Assembly (NCBI RefSeq): GCF_946415235.1
Contig: NZ_CAMKRR010000001.1
Span: 61,307 to 125,306, forward strand
From: an uncultured Ruminococcus sp.
Lineage (GTDB): Bacteria; Bacillota; Clostridia; Oscillospirales; Ruminococcaceae
Reading direction: 5' to 3'
Length of the DNA: 64,000 nt
In this document: positions 1 to 8,580 of the stretch, piece after piece
Numbering within the stretch: the stretch's first letter is position 1
Layout of the letters: each line of letters begins with the position of its first letter
The notes under the pieces: generated by a model
Database searches by the model: none
What the model was told of the DNA's origin: nothing
The model's input: the letters and a program-made list of their open reading frames with translations, nothing else
Made by a program: the position numbers and the translations under genes

Positions 1-360
1 GGAGCTTTTAACGGCTGTACTAATCTTGTGAGGATCCTTTTACCCGATACCGTTCAGCTTATTGCTGACACGGCATTCAGCGGCTGTGATAACCTGAAAT
101 GCATTGCTCTTCCCGAAAGCACTATAAGGTTGGGCTGGTATGCGTTCAAGGGCTGTCATAACCTCAGTGATCTGACTATCCCTTCAACTCTCAAAGAGAT
201 AGGAAAACACGCCTTTGCAGGCTGTGACCGTCTTGTGTCGGTCAATGTACTGCATGAAGGCAGGATCTACAAGTTTGTACTCAACTCGGAACTCGATGAC
301 GAAAGATGGCAGGAGATAAGACATTCTCTTCGCCGCCTTGACAAAGCAATTGCGGTTTGA
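1..360 (+). CDS. C-terminal end of a BspA-type leucine-rich-repeat protein (5' truncated)
   Basis: The reading frame is open from base 1 and ends at TGA 358-360, so the start lies outside the window. About 120 residues are visible. They contain two to three 23-residue repeats of the LRR_5 (BspA/TpLRR) type, with the spacing AF-x-G-C-x-N-L and AFAGCDRL. A charged non-repeat tail (about 35 residues) follows. Proteins of this family are usually secreted or surface-bound and mediate adhesion. No signal peptide or anchor is visible because the N-terminus is missing. A hairpin terminator follows directly. The family call is secure; the role is inferred. Confidence 0.75.
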   Translation, partial: GAFNGCTNLVRILLPDTVQLIADTAFSGCDNLKCIALPESTIRLGWYAFKGCHNLSDLTIPSTLKEIGKHAFAGCDRLVSVNVLHEGRIYKFVLNSELDDERWQEIRHSLRRLDKAIAV

Positions 361-365
361 TAATC

Positions 366-405
366 CCACACCCCCGTCCGTAATAATGGGCGGGGTGTTT
401 CTTTG
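366..405 (+). terminator. Rho-independent terminator of the LRR gene
   Basis: An inverted repeat (ACACCCC arm at 368-374, GGGGTGT arm at 392-398) is followed by a T-rich stretch just after the LRR stop codon. Confidence 0.6.
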
Positions 406-414
406 TCCCGACGT

Positions 415-443
415 ACAAAAAGCCCGTGCTGCTGCACGGGCTT
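415..443 (-). terminator. Terminator of the thrH-nadE unit
   Basis: A perfect 9-bp stem, AGCCCGTGC/GCACGGGCT (421-442), with a TGCT loop. On the minus strand it is followed by a run of T, six bases after the nadE stop. Confidence 0.75.
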
Positions 444-448
444 TGATA

Positions 449-1198
449 TTACTTGTTCTGTTCGTATTTGGGCATGAGCTGGAGCTTGTGGAGATTTGCC
501 CTGTGAAGGCGGTCTATCTTCTCCTTTATATCGGGTACGGAGCTGAGGTCGTCCTCGCCGCGGATGTACTTATCCAGCATGGCATATGTAAAGCCGAGAT
601 TTTCTTCGTCGGTCTTGCCGCAGAGGCCGTCTATCGGTACTTTATGCACAAGCTCGTTGGGAAGTCCGAGTACCTCGCCTACCTGTAATACCTCGGTTAC
701 CGTAAGGTCCGAAAGGGGAGAGAAGTCTCCTGCGGCGTCGCCGTACTTTGTGGAGTAGCCTACCCAGTCCTCGGAAAGGTTGCAGGTATTTACTACTCTG
801 CCGTTGTGGCAGGCCGCTATGGCGTAGAGAGTGGTCATCCTGATACGCGCGGGAGTGTTGACTATTGCCTGATCGGAAGGCTCAACGTGCTTTTTCAGTT
901 CGTTCATGAAAGCCGTTACCGTATCGCCTATGTTGACGGTATAGCTCCTGATACCGAGAGTGTCAACAAGCAGGTGACTGTAGGATATATCAGCCTGTTC
1001 GCCCTGAGGCATGAGAACGCCGATAACTCTGTCCCTGCCGAGAGCCTTTGCACATACTGCTGCGGCTACGGAGCTGTCCTTTCCTCCCGATATGCCTATT
1101 ACGGCATTCGTTGTAGGTGAAGCAGTTTTCTCGAACAGGTCGCGTACCCACTCAACTACTTCATTTGTCACTTTCTCTGCATTGAAACTGTAGCTCAT
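449..1198 (-). CDS. nadE: NH3-dependent NAD+ synthetase
   Basis: Ligates ammonia to deamido-NAD+ at the expense of ATP, the last step of NAD biosynthesis in the cytoplasm. The 249-residue product carries the adenylation P-loop SGGKDSS (residues 37-43) and the family's NLSEDWVGYSTKYGD segment. It is a stand-alone synthetase domain with no N-terminal glutaminase, which marks the ammonia-dependent type. The start at 1198 was chosen because GGAGG lies 7 bases upstream; a longer frame to 1237 has no ribosome site. It lies 58 bp behind thrH on the same strand and shares its terminator. Confidence 0.93.
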   Translation of the reverse strand: MSYSFNAEKVTNEVVEWVRDLFEKTASPTTNAVIGISGGKDSSVAAAVCAKALGRDRVIGVLMPQGEQADISYSHLLVDTLGIRSYTVNIGDTVTAFMNELKKHVEPSDQAIVNTPARIRMTTLYAIAACHNGRVVNTCNLSEDWVGYSTKYGDAAGDFSPLSDLTVTEVLQVGEVLGLPNELVHKVPIDGLCGKTDEENLGFTYAMLDKYIRGEDDLSSVPDIKEKIDRLHRANLHKLQLMPKYEQNK

Positions 1199-1256
1199 AA
1201 AAATACCTCCGCTCTTTATGTTGCGGCAGCGCGGCAATCAGCCGCTGTCAGCCGTT

Positions 1257-1862
1257 TTATTCTGCCATTGCCTTCTTTATTGCTGCAAGAAGCTCGTCAT
1301 ATGTCTCATATGCGGGAAGCTCGGGGTGATCCTTCTTTATCTGCTCTGTGCTGCGGAAAAGGAAGCCCGCCTTGCTTGCTTCTATCATTCCGAGGTCGTT
1401 GTAGCTGTCGCCGCTGGCGATAGTATCATAGCCTATGGACTGGAGAGCCTTTACCGTTGTGAGCTTGGACTTCTCGCAGCGCATCCTGAAGCCTGTTATC
1501 TCGCCGTTTTCAGCTACTTCGAGGCTGTTGCAGAAGATAGTCGGCCAGCCCAGCTTCTTCATGAGAGGTGCTGCAAACTGTGTGAACGTATCGCTGATGA
1601 TTATTACCTGACCAAGCTCGCGGAGAGCGTCAAGGAACTCCTTTGCGCCTTCCATTGGTTCGATCTTTGCTATGGTATCCTGTATCTCTTTGAGTCCGAG
1701 ACCGTGCTCCTTGAGAACGCCGAGACGCCAGTTCATGAGCTTATCGTAATCGGGCTCGTCACGGGTGGTCTTTTTAAGCTCGGGAATGCCGCTTGCTTCC
1801 GAAAAGGCGATCCATATCTCGGGCACAAGAACTCCCTCAAGATCAAGACAAGTTATATACAT
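1257..1862 (-). CDS. thrH: Bifunctional phosphoserine phosphatase / homoserine phosphotransferase ThrH
   Basis: HAD-superfamily enzyme of 201 residues that dephosphorylates phosphoserine and can transfer the phosphate to homoserine. The N-terminal CLDLEGVLVPEIWIAF motif with the nucleophile Asp7 is diagnostic of ThrH rather than SerB. The middle has the ISDTF motif and the C-terminal half has GDSYNDLGM, the Mg-binding motif. The length matches the family. GGAGG precedes the ATG at 1862 and a TTTACA-17-TATAAT promoter lies upstream. It is probably transcribed together with nadE. Confidence 0.9.
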   Translation of the reverse strand: MYITCLDLEGVLVPEIWIAFSEASGIPELKKTTRDEPDYDKLMNWRLGVLKEHGLGLKEIQDTIAKIEPMEGAKEFLDALRELGQVIIISDTFTQFAAPLMKKLGWPTIFCNSLEVAENGEITGFRMRCEKSKLTTVKALQSIGYDTIASGDSYNDLGMIEASKAGFLFRSTEQIKKDHPELPAYETYDELLAAIKKAMAE

Positions 1863-1898
1863 AATGAATTCCTCCGTTAAAAAATATCTTACTCAACT

Positions 1899-1927
1899 AT
1901 TATACAACTTTTTATGATGTTTGTAAA
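1899..1927 (-). promoter_or_regulatory. Promoter of thrH-nadE
   Basis: On the minus strand: -35 TTTACA (1922-1927), 17-bp spacer, -10 TATAAT (1899-1904), about 37 bp before the thrH start. Confidence 0.7.
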
Positions 1928-1961
1928 GAAAAAAATAAGAGCAGCGGTGAAAGTATCTGTG

Positions 1962-1990
1962 TTGACAGCTGATATATTTTATTGTATAAT
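1962..1990 (+). promoter_or_regulatory. Consensus sigma-A promoter for the membrane gene at 2051
   Basis: TTGACA (1962-1967), 17-bp spacer, TATAAT (1985-1990); the start codon is 61 bp downstream. Confidence 0.85.
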
Positions 1991-2050
1991 AATTTATGCA
2001 TGGATACGAAGCCTGTGCTTCGGCAAAATGTCTTGAAAGAGGAAATATAA

Positions 2051-2641
2051 ATGGATAAATACAAGAATAAGTTCCCGATCATTGCTGGATTGATATTTGT
2101 GATAACCGCTGTTGCAGCTGTTGCTTATTCATGGCTTAAGGGAATATACAGATATGATCTCAGGCTTTCTTTTTCGGAATATGTAGGGCTGCATTACTCA
2201 ATGTCGGTACTGTATTTTATTTCGGCGGTAATGATGCTCGTACTGCTGAGCATTTACGCATTTAAACTGAAATTGCCGCTCCTGAAGAAGATCGTTTATA
2301 CAGTGGTTTTCCTGTGCATTTTCGGAACAGCTTTTTTTCCGTGCAACGGAAAACACAGCATTACCACGACCATACTTCACAATTACTTTGCTATAGGTCT
2401 TATGCTGGCGGCAACCGTTTCCTTTGTGCTGTCAGCAATACTCACCAAAAGCAAGGTCCAGCGGATCATCGCTGTTTTGTCTCTGATATATGCGGCTGTA
2501 TTCGTTGTGATGTTCTTTATCGGTTTCAGACCGCTGTTTCAGACTTTTTTCATCTGGGAAAACCTGTTTATCATCCTTTTGCTTCTCGGACTTCATATGG
2601 AGCAATACGGTGAAAAGGCAGAGGTTTCGGATCGGGTATAA
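2051..2641 (+). CDS. Multi-pass membrane protein, DUF998-like
   Basis: A 196-residue protein with six hydrophobic segments (about residues 10-30, 50-70, 80-97, 110-130, 135-158, 165-182) and very few charged residues between them. The topology and the residues around the second and third helices resemble DUF998 integral membrane proteins, whose function is unknown. It has its own consensus promoter, a GAAAGAGG ribosome site and a terminator, so it is monocistronic. Nothing in the sequence shows a substrate. Confidence 0.6.
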   Translation: MDKYKNKFPIIAGLIFVITAVAAVAYSWLKGIYRYDLRLSFSEYVGLHYSMSVLYFISAVMMLVLLSIYAFKLKLPLLKKIVYTVVFLCIFGTAFFPCNGKHSITTTILHNYFAIGLMLAATVSFVLSAILTKSKVQRIIAVLSLIYAAVFVVMFFIGFRPLFQTFFIWENLFIILLLLGLHMEQYGEKAEVSDRV

Positions 2642-2648
2642 ATAGCAC

Positions 2649-2690
2649 AGCCCCGAAGCTTTTGAAGGCTTCGGGGCTGAATTTATTTTA
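2649..2690. terminator. Bidirectional terminator between convergent genes
   Basis: Perfect 11-bp stem, AGCCCCGAAGC/GCTTCGGGGCT (2649-2678), followed by a T-rich stretch. It serves the membrane gene and possibly the opposite-strand penicillin-binding gene. Confidence 0.75.
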
Positions 2691-2700
2691 ATGGACCATA

Positions 2701-4185
2701 TCAGTATGAAAGCACGGTATTGATTATGCCCTGATATAGATAGCCTGTCTGACTTGCGAAGTCAAATCCGAAATCCGCAGGATTTTGCAGCTGCATAACT
2801 ATTATGTATGAGCCGTCCGAGCCGTAATCGCTGTAGTCCGTGTACTTTACTTTTTCGCCCGAGCGGTCTGCGACATTCCTGAGACAGCCCGTAATATAAA
2901 GGAAATCTCCTCTGCCTGTTTCGGCAGTTCCCGTTTTGGCGAAAAATTCATAGTTCTCGGGGACGTATATTCCGAGATTATATGCGACAGCTCTCATACA
3001 TTCAAGCAGATTCTGTCGGTTCTCCTCGGGGATGCTTGCGATGACCTCATATGGAGCTGTTCCCTTGGCACATTCCTTTGACGGGTCTGCGGTATCGACT
3101 ATCTGCTGTACCACGAAGGGCTTGACCATATCGCCGAATACGGCTTCTCTGCCCAGTGCGGCAAGATATATGGGACAGGTCTTGACATATGCCTGACCGA
3201 ATGCGCTTCGGCGCAGGTCGTCAAGGCAGTTTATCTCGATATTGTTCTCGATAGACCCGAAATCACAGCTTATTGGGGCACAGAAATGGAACAGGCTGTT
3301 AAGATCGCTGAGTACCGTTTCGGCTCCCAGCGTATCGAAAGCCTTTGCGAAGAATATGTTGCTGGAGTTGACAAAGGCTGAATACAGCGTTCTCTCGGGC
3401 ACAGGATAGCCGCCGATATCGTGATCCCAGTTCACGATAGTTGCTCCGCTGTCTATCCATTCTCCGTCGTCGTAGAGGCAGGTTATGCCGTTCTTGTCGG
3501 CTATGACCTCGGACATTATCTTGAAGCACGAACCCGGTGAGGCATTGGTGAATGCCTTGTTTTCGAGAGCTCCCGACCACAGGGCGTCTCTGTATTCCGC
3601 GTCGGAATAGTAAAGCTCGGGGTCATAGGTGGGGTATGATACCTCAGCAAGTATGGAGCCGTCGGTCCTGAGCACCACTATCGAGCCCGACATACCCATA
3701 TTAGCCATATATGAGCTAAGAGCGGTCTGTACATCGGAATCTATGGTCAGTCTTACGGAGCTTCCCACATCGTGGTCGGCGTTTATATGCGTAGGATTTG
3801 CCTTTTTCAGCAGCTCACTCAGTGAGCTGTCGAAGCCGCCTGAGGCTTCGCTTATGATATTGCTGAAGGAGTAGGCGCAGTTTTCACCGTAAAGGCGCTC
3901 GTCGTACTCTCCTTTGGCATAGGTGCCGTATGTAACGAGATTTAAATTAGTATCGTAAATGTTTCCCCTGTATACCAGAGCGGTAGTCGTGGTAGTTGTT
4001 GTCGTCTCTGATGCAGCAGCAGTGGTCACGGACTTTGACAGGTCTGTGTTGTGATGGACTTCAAATTGTCCGACCTCTGCCGAACAGGACGGAAACGACA
4101 TTGCTGCGGCAGCTGCTCCGAGCAGCAGCAGAAGCTTTGTTCCCCTGAAAATCATTTTTTTTACCGTCCTCAGAAATATTTGCAT
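2701..4185 (-). CDS. Penicillin-binding transpeptidase-domain lipoprotein (paralogue 1)
   Basis: A 494-residue exported protein. A basic N-terminus and hydrophobic core end in a lipobox around PSCSAE (Cys about 34). A Thr-rich spacer (TTTTTTTTAL) follows and then a class-B type transpeptidase domain. All three active-site boxes are visible: S-C-F-K (SxxK, in GSCFKIM), S-S-N (in VNSSNIFFAKA) and KTGTAE. The usual class-B N-terminal dimerisation/pedestal domain is much reduced. The gene at 4740-6185 is a clear paralogue with the same boxes and spacing. Likely a cell-wall transpeptidase; a role in beta-lactam response is possible but not shown. A lower-scoring alternative start is 4155. Confidence 0.8.
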   Translation of the reverse strand: MQIFLRTVKKMIFRGTKLLLLLGAAAAAMSFPSCSAEVGQFEVHHNTDLSKSVTTAAASETTTTTTTTALVYRGNIYDTNLNLVTYGTYAKGEYDERLYGENCAYSFSNIISEASGGFDSSLSELLKKANPTHINADHDVGSSVRLTIDSDVQTALSSYMANMGMSGSIVVLRTDGSILAEVSYPTYDPELYYSDAEYRDALWSGALENKAFTNASPGSCFKIMSEVIADKNGITCLYDDGEWIDSGATIVNWDHDIGGYPVPERTLYSAFVNSSNIFFAKAFDTLGAETVLSDLNSLFHFCAPISCDFGSIENNIEINCLDDLRRSAFGQAYVKTCPIYLAALGREAVFGDMVKPFVVQQIVDTADPSKECAKGTAPYEVIASIPEENRQNLLECMRAVAYNLGIYVPENYEFFAKTGTAETGRGDFLYITGCLRNVADRSGEKVKYTDYSDYGSDGSYIIVMQLQNPADFGFDFASQTGYLYQGIINTVLSY

Positions 4186-4311
4186 TTTCGCACCCTGAAG
4201 GATGCGGGAAAGTCATACCTTAATTATACAATTTTTTACATGAAACGTCAATATGTTTCAAAGAATAAAATCGAAAAAATCTGCGAATTTCTGTGGAAAA
4301 GTGTACATTAC

Positions 4312-4340
4312 TTGACAAAATATACTGTAAGGATTATAAT
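4312..4340 (+). promoter_or_regulatory. Promoter of the TfoX-like gene
   Basis: TTGACA (4312-4317), 17-bp spacer, TATAAT (4335-4340); 30 bp before ATG 4371. Confidence 0.85.
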
Positions 4341-4370
4341 TGGAATATAAACGTGTAAAGGAGCAGTATC

Positions 4371-4685
4371 ATGGCTTCAGGCAGAGGATATCTTGATTTC
4401 GTGCTGGAACAGCTCTCAGAGTTGGAAAATATATCGTACAGGGCAATGATGGGGGAGTACATCATCTATTGTCAGGGAAAAGTCATTGGCGGCATCTACG
4501 ATGACAGATTCCTTGTTAAGCCGACTGCTTCCGCAAAAAGGCTGATGCCCGATGCGGCTTATGAGCTTCCCTACGAGGGCGCTAAGGAAATGCTTCTCGT
4601 TGAGGATATCGACAATAAGGAATTCCTCAGGGAGCTTGTTGAGAGTATGGCAGAGGAGCTGCCCGCGCCGAGAAAAAAGAAGTGA
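4371..4685 (+). CDS. TfoX N-terminal-domain protein
   Basis: A 104-residue protein made almost entirely of the TfoX/Sxy N-terminal domain: YRAMMGEYIIYCQGKVIGGI followed by the D-D-R-F-L-V-K-P strand. It has no C-terminal competence-regulator domain, so it belongs to the widespread short single-domain form in Bacillota whose function is unknown. The tail PAPRKKK is basic. An AAAGGAG ribosome site and a consensus promoter precede it. It sits between two penicillin-binding paralogues on the opposite strand, which suggests no shared regulation. Confidence 0.8.
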   Translation: MASGRGYLDFVLEQLSELENISYRAMMGEYIIYCQGKVIGGIYDDRFLVKPTASAKRLMPDAAYELPYEGAKEMLLVEDIDNKEFLRELVESMAEELPAPRKKK

Positions 4686-4698
4686 GTATAACAGGTTA

Positions 4699-4735
4699 CG
4701 CCCCGAAACGATGCTTCGGGGCGTATAGTCTTTAT
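4699..4735. terminator. Bidirectional terminator
   Basis: 9-bp stem, CGCCCCGAA/TTCGGGGCG (4699-4723), with a T-rich tail on the plus strand; it separates the TfoX-like gene from the convergent gene ending at 4740. Confidence 0.7.
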
Positions 4736-4739
4736 TATG

Positions 4740-6185
4740 TTATTTGCCGATAACTCTGTCAAGTATCTGACGGTAAACTCCTGCGGACTGTGATGCGAAC
4801 TCAAAGCCGTGGTCTGCGGGGTTCTGTATCTCCATTACTACCACATATGAGCCTGTCTCGCCGTAATTGTCGTAGCTGTCCCAGCTCTGTGCGCCATTGT
4901 CGTTGTAGTTCTTCACACAGCCCGTAATGTAAAGGAAGTCGCCGAGCCAGCCCTCTGCCGTACCCGTTTTTGCGTAGAAGCTGTAGCCGTCGGGGACGTA
5001 AACGCCTATATCAGCGCCAACAGAGCCCATGACGCTCAGGAGATTGTCCCTGCACTCGGGCGGTATGGACGCTATAACATCATTGGCCTTTGAGCCGCTG
5101 CCTGTTTTTTTGTTGGGGTCGGAGCTGTCAACTATATCCTTCATTACAAAGGGAGTCACCATATCTCCGAATACTGCCTCTCTGCCGAGAGCTGCAAGGA
5201 AAATAGGGCAGGTGAGCACCTTTGCCTGACCGAATGCGCTCCTGCGGAGATCGTCTATGTCCTCTATCTCGATATTGTTGCTGAGGTCGCCGAAATCGCA
5301 GTGTATATCGTCGGAATCTTCGGCTCCGAAGTGGAATATGGTCCTGAGGTCGCTGAGAACATTTTCCTCGCCTATCTGCTCAAAGGCTTTTGCAAAGAAT
5401 ATGTTGCTGGAATTGATGAATGCGGAGTTCAGCGAACGGTTGGGGATAGGGTAGCTGTTCTTGTTGGTCTTGTGGTCCCAGTTGACAATGGGGTGATCGT
5501 TGCCGAAGTCCCATGTACCGTCGTCGTAGAGAGAGTATATTCCGTATCTGTCAGCAAGGACTTCTGACATTATTTTGAAGCATGAGCCGGGTTCATAGTT
5601 GCTGAAAGCCTTGTTTCCCACATCTCCCCATGCAAGATCATCGTTATATTTCTGATCCTCGACAGCGTTGGGATCATATGACGGGTAGCTTACTTGTGCC
5701 ATTATGGAGCCGTCTGTCCTGAGGACCACGACTGCTCCTCTGAGGTTTATGCTCTCCATATAGCTGTAGATGTCGTTCTGAACATCGCCGTCAATGGTGA
5801 GCTTTATGGACTGACAGCTGTCCTCGCCGGAAGGAGCTGTCAGTATCTTATCGAAGGCTGTGTCGTAGCCGTCGGACATTGAAGTGATTATATTTGCAAA
5901 GGATACGGCATAATCGCCTGCAAAGCTCCTGCGCTTGCCGTCTTCTGCATCGGTAACAAGGAGATGTCCCTTTGAATCGAAGATGTTTCCCTTTGCTCCC
6001 GTGTTTTGCGGAAGAGTTGTTGCGGCAGCTGTTTTTGTTTCGGCTTCTGTAGTTACGGAAGCTGCTGTGGTTGAGACGGATGTTTCGCCTGTGTCAGCCT
6101 TGCCGACAGGTGATGAGCCGCATGAAGTTAGAGCGGCAAGGAGAGCTATTGAAGCTGCAAGAGCAGTTGTTCTGTTTGTTTTCAT
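4740..6185 (-). CDS. Penicillin-binding transpeptidase-domain lipoprotein (paralogue 2)
   Basis: A 481-residue paralogue of the product of 2701-4185. Lipobox LTSCGSS (Cys about 22) is followed by a Thr/Ala-rich spacer and a transpeptidase domain with S-C-F-K (GSCFKIM), S-S-N (INSSNIFFAKA) and KTGTAEG. The blocks EPGSCFKIMSEVLADR and RRSAFGQAKVLTCPIFLAAL match paralogue 1 almost residue for residue, pointing to a local duplication now split by a TfoX-like gene. It is predicted to act on peptidoglycan outside the membrane. Neither paralogue has a transmembrane helix beyond the signal. Confidence 0.8.
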   Translation of the reverse strand: MKTNRTTALAASIALLAALTSCGSSPVGKADTGETSVSTTAASVTTEAETKTAAATTLPQNTGAKGNIFDSKGHLLVTDAEDGKRRSFAGDYAVSFANIITSMSDGYDTAFDKILTAPSGEDSCQSIKLTIDGDVQNDIYSYMESINLRGAVVVLRTDGSIMAQVSYPSYDPNAVEDQKYNDDLAWGDVGNKAFSNYEPGSCFKIMSEVLADRYGIYSLYDDGTWDFGNDHPIVNWDHKTNKNSYPIPNRSLNSAFINSSNIFFAKAFEQIGEENVLSDLRTIFHFGAEDSDDIHCDFGDLSNNIEIEDIDDLRRSAFGQAKVLTCPIFLAALGREAVFGDMVTPFVMKDIVDSSDPNKKTGSGSKANDVIASIPPECRDNLLSVMGSVGADIGVYVPDGYSFYAKTGTAEGWLGDFLYITGCVKNYNDNGAQSWDSYDNYGETGSYVVVMEIQNPADHGFEFASQSAGVYRQILDRVIGK

Positions 6186-6320
6186 ATTATCGTTCCTTAA
6201 AGTATATATTTTGTAAAAGACAATTTACGGATATTATAACATATAATATCAGAAAAAGCAACAGGGGCAGCGGTTAACTTCTGAAGAAAAACTTTGAACG
6301 ACCTTTAGCGAAAAAAGTAC

Positions 6321-6349
6321 TTGACTATTTTGAAAATATATGAGATAAT
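6321..6349 (+). promoter_or_regulatory. Promoter of the small exporter gene
   Basis: TTGACT (6321-6326), 17-bp spacer, GATAAT (6344-6349). Confidence 0.7.
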
Positions 6350-6387
6350 ATGGTGTATGTAATTTTTAAATGAAAGCGAGTTTTATT

Positions 6388-6861
6388 ATGTTAAAGTATA
6401 TTCTTACATTCCTTATTTCCATGGTACCCCTTGTGGAGCTGAGACTCGGCATCCCCTTCGGCGTTCGCATGGGCGTGAAGTGGTATTACGCTGTTATCAT
6501 CTGTATGATAGGCAATATGATACCCGTTCCGATCATTTTCTTCTTTGCAAGAAAGGTGCTGGAATGGGGAAAGGATAAAAAATATATAGGCAAATTCTTT
6601 ACATGGTGTCTTGAAAAGGGTCATCACGGCGGTGAAAAGCTCAAGGCAAAGGCAGGAAAGGGTATGTTCTGGGCGCTTCTTCTTTTCGTCGGAATCCCGC
6701 TTCCGGGTACAGGCGCGTGGACGGGAACCCTTGCGGCAAGTCTGCTCGATCTTGACTTCAAGAAGAGTATCCTTGCGGTAACGCTGGGAGTGCTCCTTGC
6801 GGCTGTTATCATTACGGCGGCAACTCTTCTCGGATTCGCAGCATTCAGCGCCGTAAAATAA
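6388..6861 (+). CDS. Small multidrug-export family protein (COG2426)
   Basis: A 157-residue membrane protein with the family signature MVPLVELRLGIPFGV near the N-terminus and the GIPLPGTGAWTGTLAASLL motif in the second half. Four to five membrane segments are visible with a cytoplasmic loop rich in Lys/His (residues 60-85). The family is annotated as small multidrug exporters, but its transport substrates are not established. A start at 6370 is possible; 6388 is preferred because homologues begin with MLKY and the extra six residues have no ribosome site. Confidence 0.8.
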   Translation: MLKYILTFLISMVPLVELRLGIPFGVRMGVKWYYAVIICMIGNMIPVPIIFFFARKVLEWGKDKKYIGKFFTWCLEKGHHGGEKLKAKAGKGMFWALLLFVGIPLPGTGAWTGTLAASLLDLDFKKSILAVTLGVLLAAVIITAATLLGFAAFSAVK

Positions 6862-6902
6862 GAGTACATATCAGACAGCCATTAAGGAGAGCAGATTTCC
6901 TT

Positions 6903-7643
6903 GTGGCTGTTTTTTATATTGTTATACGAATTTTACAGACTGATCGAAAGGGTGATGATATACTGTATGATACTTTGTGCGAGGTCCTTGATCTGCGAAG
7001 CGGCAGAGCTGTTCCGTCAGATACGGCGGACGGGGAACGCAGTCAAAATATTTTTGAAGCCGAATGGAAAGGAAACCTGCGTTTTTTGGCAGTTATGTCG
7101 GAGTTCAGACGCGGCTCGGGATGTTATTATGTTCTGAAAGACGGACAGGCTGTATCTCCGATATACCATTTTTCAAAGGCCGATGAAGCTCTGTTCGGAA
7201 GAATGCAGCGGCTTATCGACGATATCGAAAACGGAAAATTCCGGAACAAAAAGACGCTGAGGGAGAGGATAGCTTCTTTGGCCGAGGAAAAGGGGCTGAC
7301 CTCATATATGAATAATACCAAATGGCATGAACTGCTCAATGCGCTCAATGAAGGCATGAGAGATATCGTGCTTCAGTACAAGACGCTGTTTGATGAGCTC
7401 CCGCCCGATGACTACTGGGATCTTTACGGCGATGAGGATATCGTACATATGGACCTTGCTCAGATCGAATGGATGAAAATAAAAAGTACGATAACAAATT
7501 ACAGGCACGTCGGAGCTCTGCTCCCCCCTGAGATAACTGTCTGCCATAAGAAAGAAGAGCTTGTGCAGATACTACGGAAATACAGTATCCCGTATGAATA
7601 TGATGAAGGTGAGCAGGCTTTTGTGGTTTACGGTTATAAATAA
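6903..7643 (+). CDS. Uncharacterised protein, possibly DUF6678-related
   Basis: The frame from 6903 encodes 246 residues. The first about 20 are hydrophobic and may be untranslated; GAAAGGG at 6947-6953 would fit a start near 6963-6975 on a non-ATG codon. The body is acidic, soluble and without signal peptide. The central MNNTKWHELLNAL block followed by an LPPDDYWDLYGDED stretch recalls DUF6678-type immunity-like proteins, but this is a weak resemblance. No partner toxin is seen nearby. Confidence 0.5.
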   Translation: MAVFYIVIRILQTDRKGDDILYDTLCEVLDLRSGRAVPSDTADGERSQNIFEAEWKGNLRFLAVMSEFRRGSGCYYVLKDGQAVSPIYHFSKADEALFGRMQRLIDDIENGKFRNKKTLRERIASLAEEKGLTSYMNNTKWHELLNALNEGMRDIVLQYKTLFDELPPDDYWDLYGDEDIVHMDLAQIEWMKIKSTITNYRHVGALLPPEITVCHKKEELVQILRKYSIPYEYDEGEQAFVVYGYK

Positions 7644-7762
7644 CGGATACAGCACTCATATGACATTCGGAATGATATTATATGAACATCATCTATGTGT
7701 TTTTGCCTTGTTTGATTTAAAATGGTAAATACGCCGAAATTTATTATGTAACCGTTTTGTAG

Positions 7763-7791
7763 TTGAAAAATGCCTGCGGTTGTGCTATAGT
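7763..7791 (+). promoter_or_regulatory. Promoter of the Thr-rich lipoprotein
   Basis: TTGAAA (7763-7768), 17-bp spacer, TATAGT (7786-7791). Confidence 0.65.
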
Positions 7792-7873
7792 ATAACAGGT
7801 CATTAAAATGATATTATGACCTGTTTTCTGCTTCGGCAGAAAACAAAGACATTTATATTTAGGAGCGATAAAA

Positions 7874-8482
7874 ATGAAAAGAAAAATGGTAATTGCTATG
7901 GCACTTACAATGATGCTTTGCGGCTGCGGTAAAGCTGACAGCAATTCCGCAAAGGAAAGCACCACTGAAAAAACTACTGCAACAACTGCTTCACAGGAAG
8001 AAACAACCGCTTCCGAGACAACAACAGGCGCAGAGGAAACTACGGCCGAAAGCGAAACAACAGAAGCATCAACAGCTGATGGTGAGGACAGCACGGCTTC
8101 CGAAGACGAAGGCACAACAGCTTCTCTTCACAACGATCTTTTCGAGGGACTTTACTGCGACAAGACAGACAGAAAAGATACGCTTTCCATTGACTGCACC
8201 AACGATGAGCTCTATACTGTGCATATCTCACGCAAGAAGTCTGACAAAGAGGTCATTGAGTGGTACTTTACAGGCGAATTCAACGGCAGACAGGTACTTA
8301 ATTACGAGAACTGTGTAAAGAGCACCATGACTGTCGGTGAGGACGGCTCTGTTATGAGCGGAACTGAGTACACTGACGGAACAGGCTATATCCAGATCTC
8401 TGAGGAAGGCACGGAGACAGGTCTTGTATGGCACGACGATAAGGAAAATGCAGGTGCAAAGAATTTCTTCATAAAACAGTAA
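7874..8482 (+). CDS. Thr/Glu-rich lipoprotein of unknown function
   Basis: A 202-residue lipoprotein with a short basic-hydrophobic signal and lipobox MLCGCG (Cys about 17). Residues 25-90 are a low-complexity Thr/Ser/Glu spacer built of repeats such as TTASETTTGAEETTAESETT. The C-terminal 110 residues form a compact domain rich in beta-strand (YTVHISRKKSDKEVIEWYFTG). The layout is that of a small surface lipoprotein with a stalk. An AGGAG ribosome site and its own promoter and terminator make it a single-gene unit. Confidence 0.7.
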   Translation: MKRKMVIAMALTMMLCGCGKADSNSAKESTTEKTTATTASQEETTASETTTGAEETTAESETTEASTADGEDSTASEDEGTTASLHNDLFEGLYCDKTDRKDTLSIDCTNDELYTVHISRKKSDKEVIEWYFTGEFNGRQVLNYENCVKSTMTVGEDGSVMSGTEYTDGTGYIQISEEGTETGLVWHDDKENAGAKNFFIKQ

Positions 8483-8500
8483 GAAAAGCGAAAATAAAAA

Positions 8501-8540
8501 CAAAAAAGTCGGAATATTTTAAATATTCCGACTTTTTTGT
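8501..8540. terminator. Strong bidirectional terminator
   Basis: Perfect palindrome GTCGGAATATTT/AAATATTCCGAC (8508-8532) with A-run before and T-run after; serves the lipoprotein and the converging xylanase gene. Confidence 0.85.
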
Positions 8541-8580
8541 TGGTCATGTATTGCTTTAAGCTTAAACTGCCTGTTATGGA

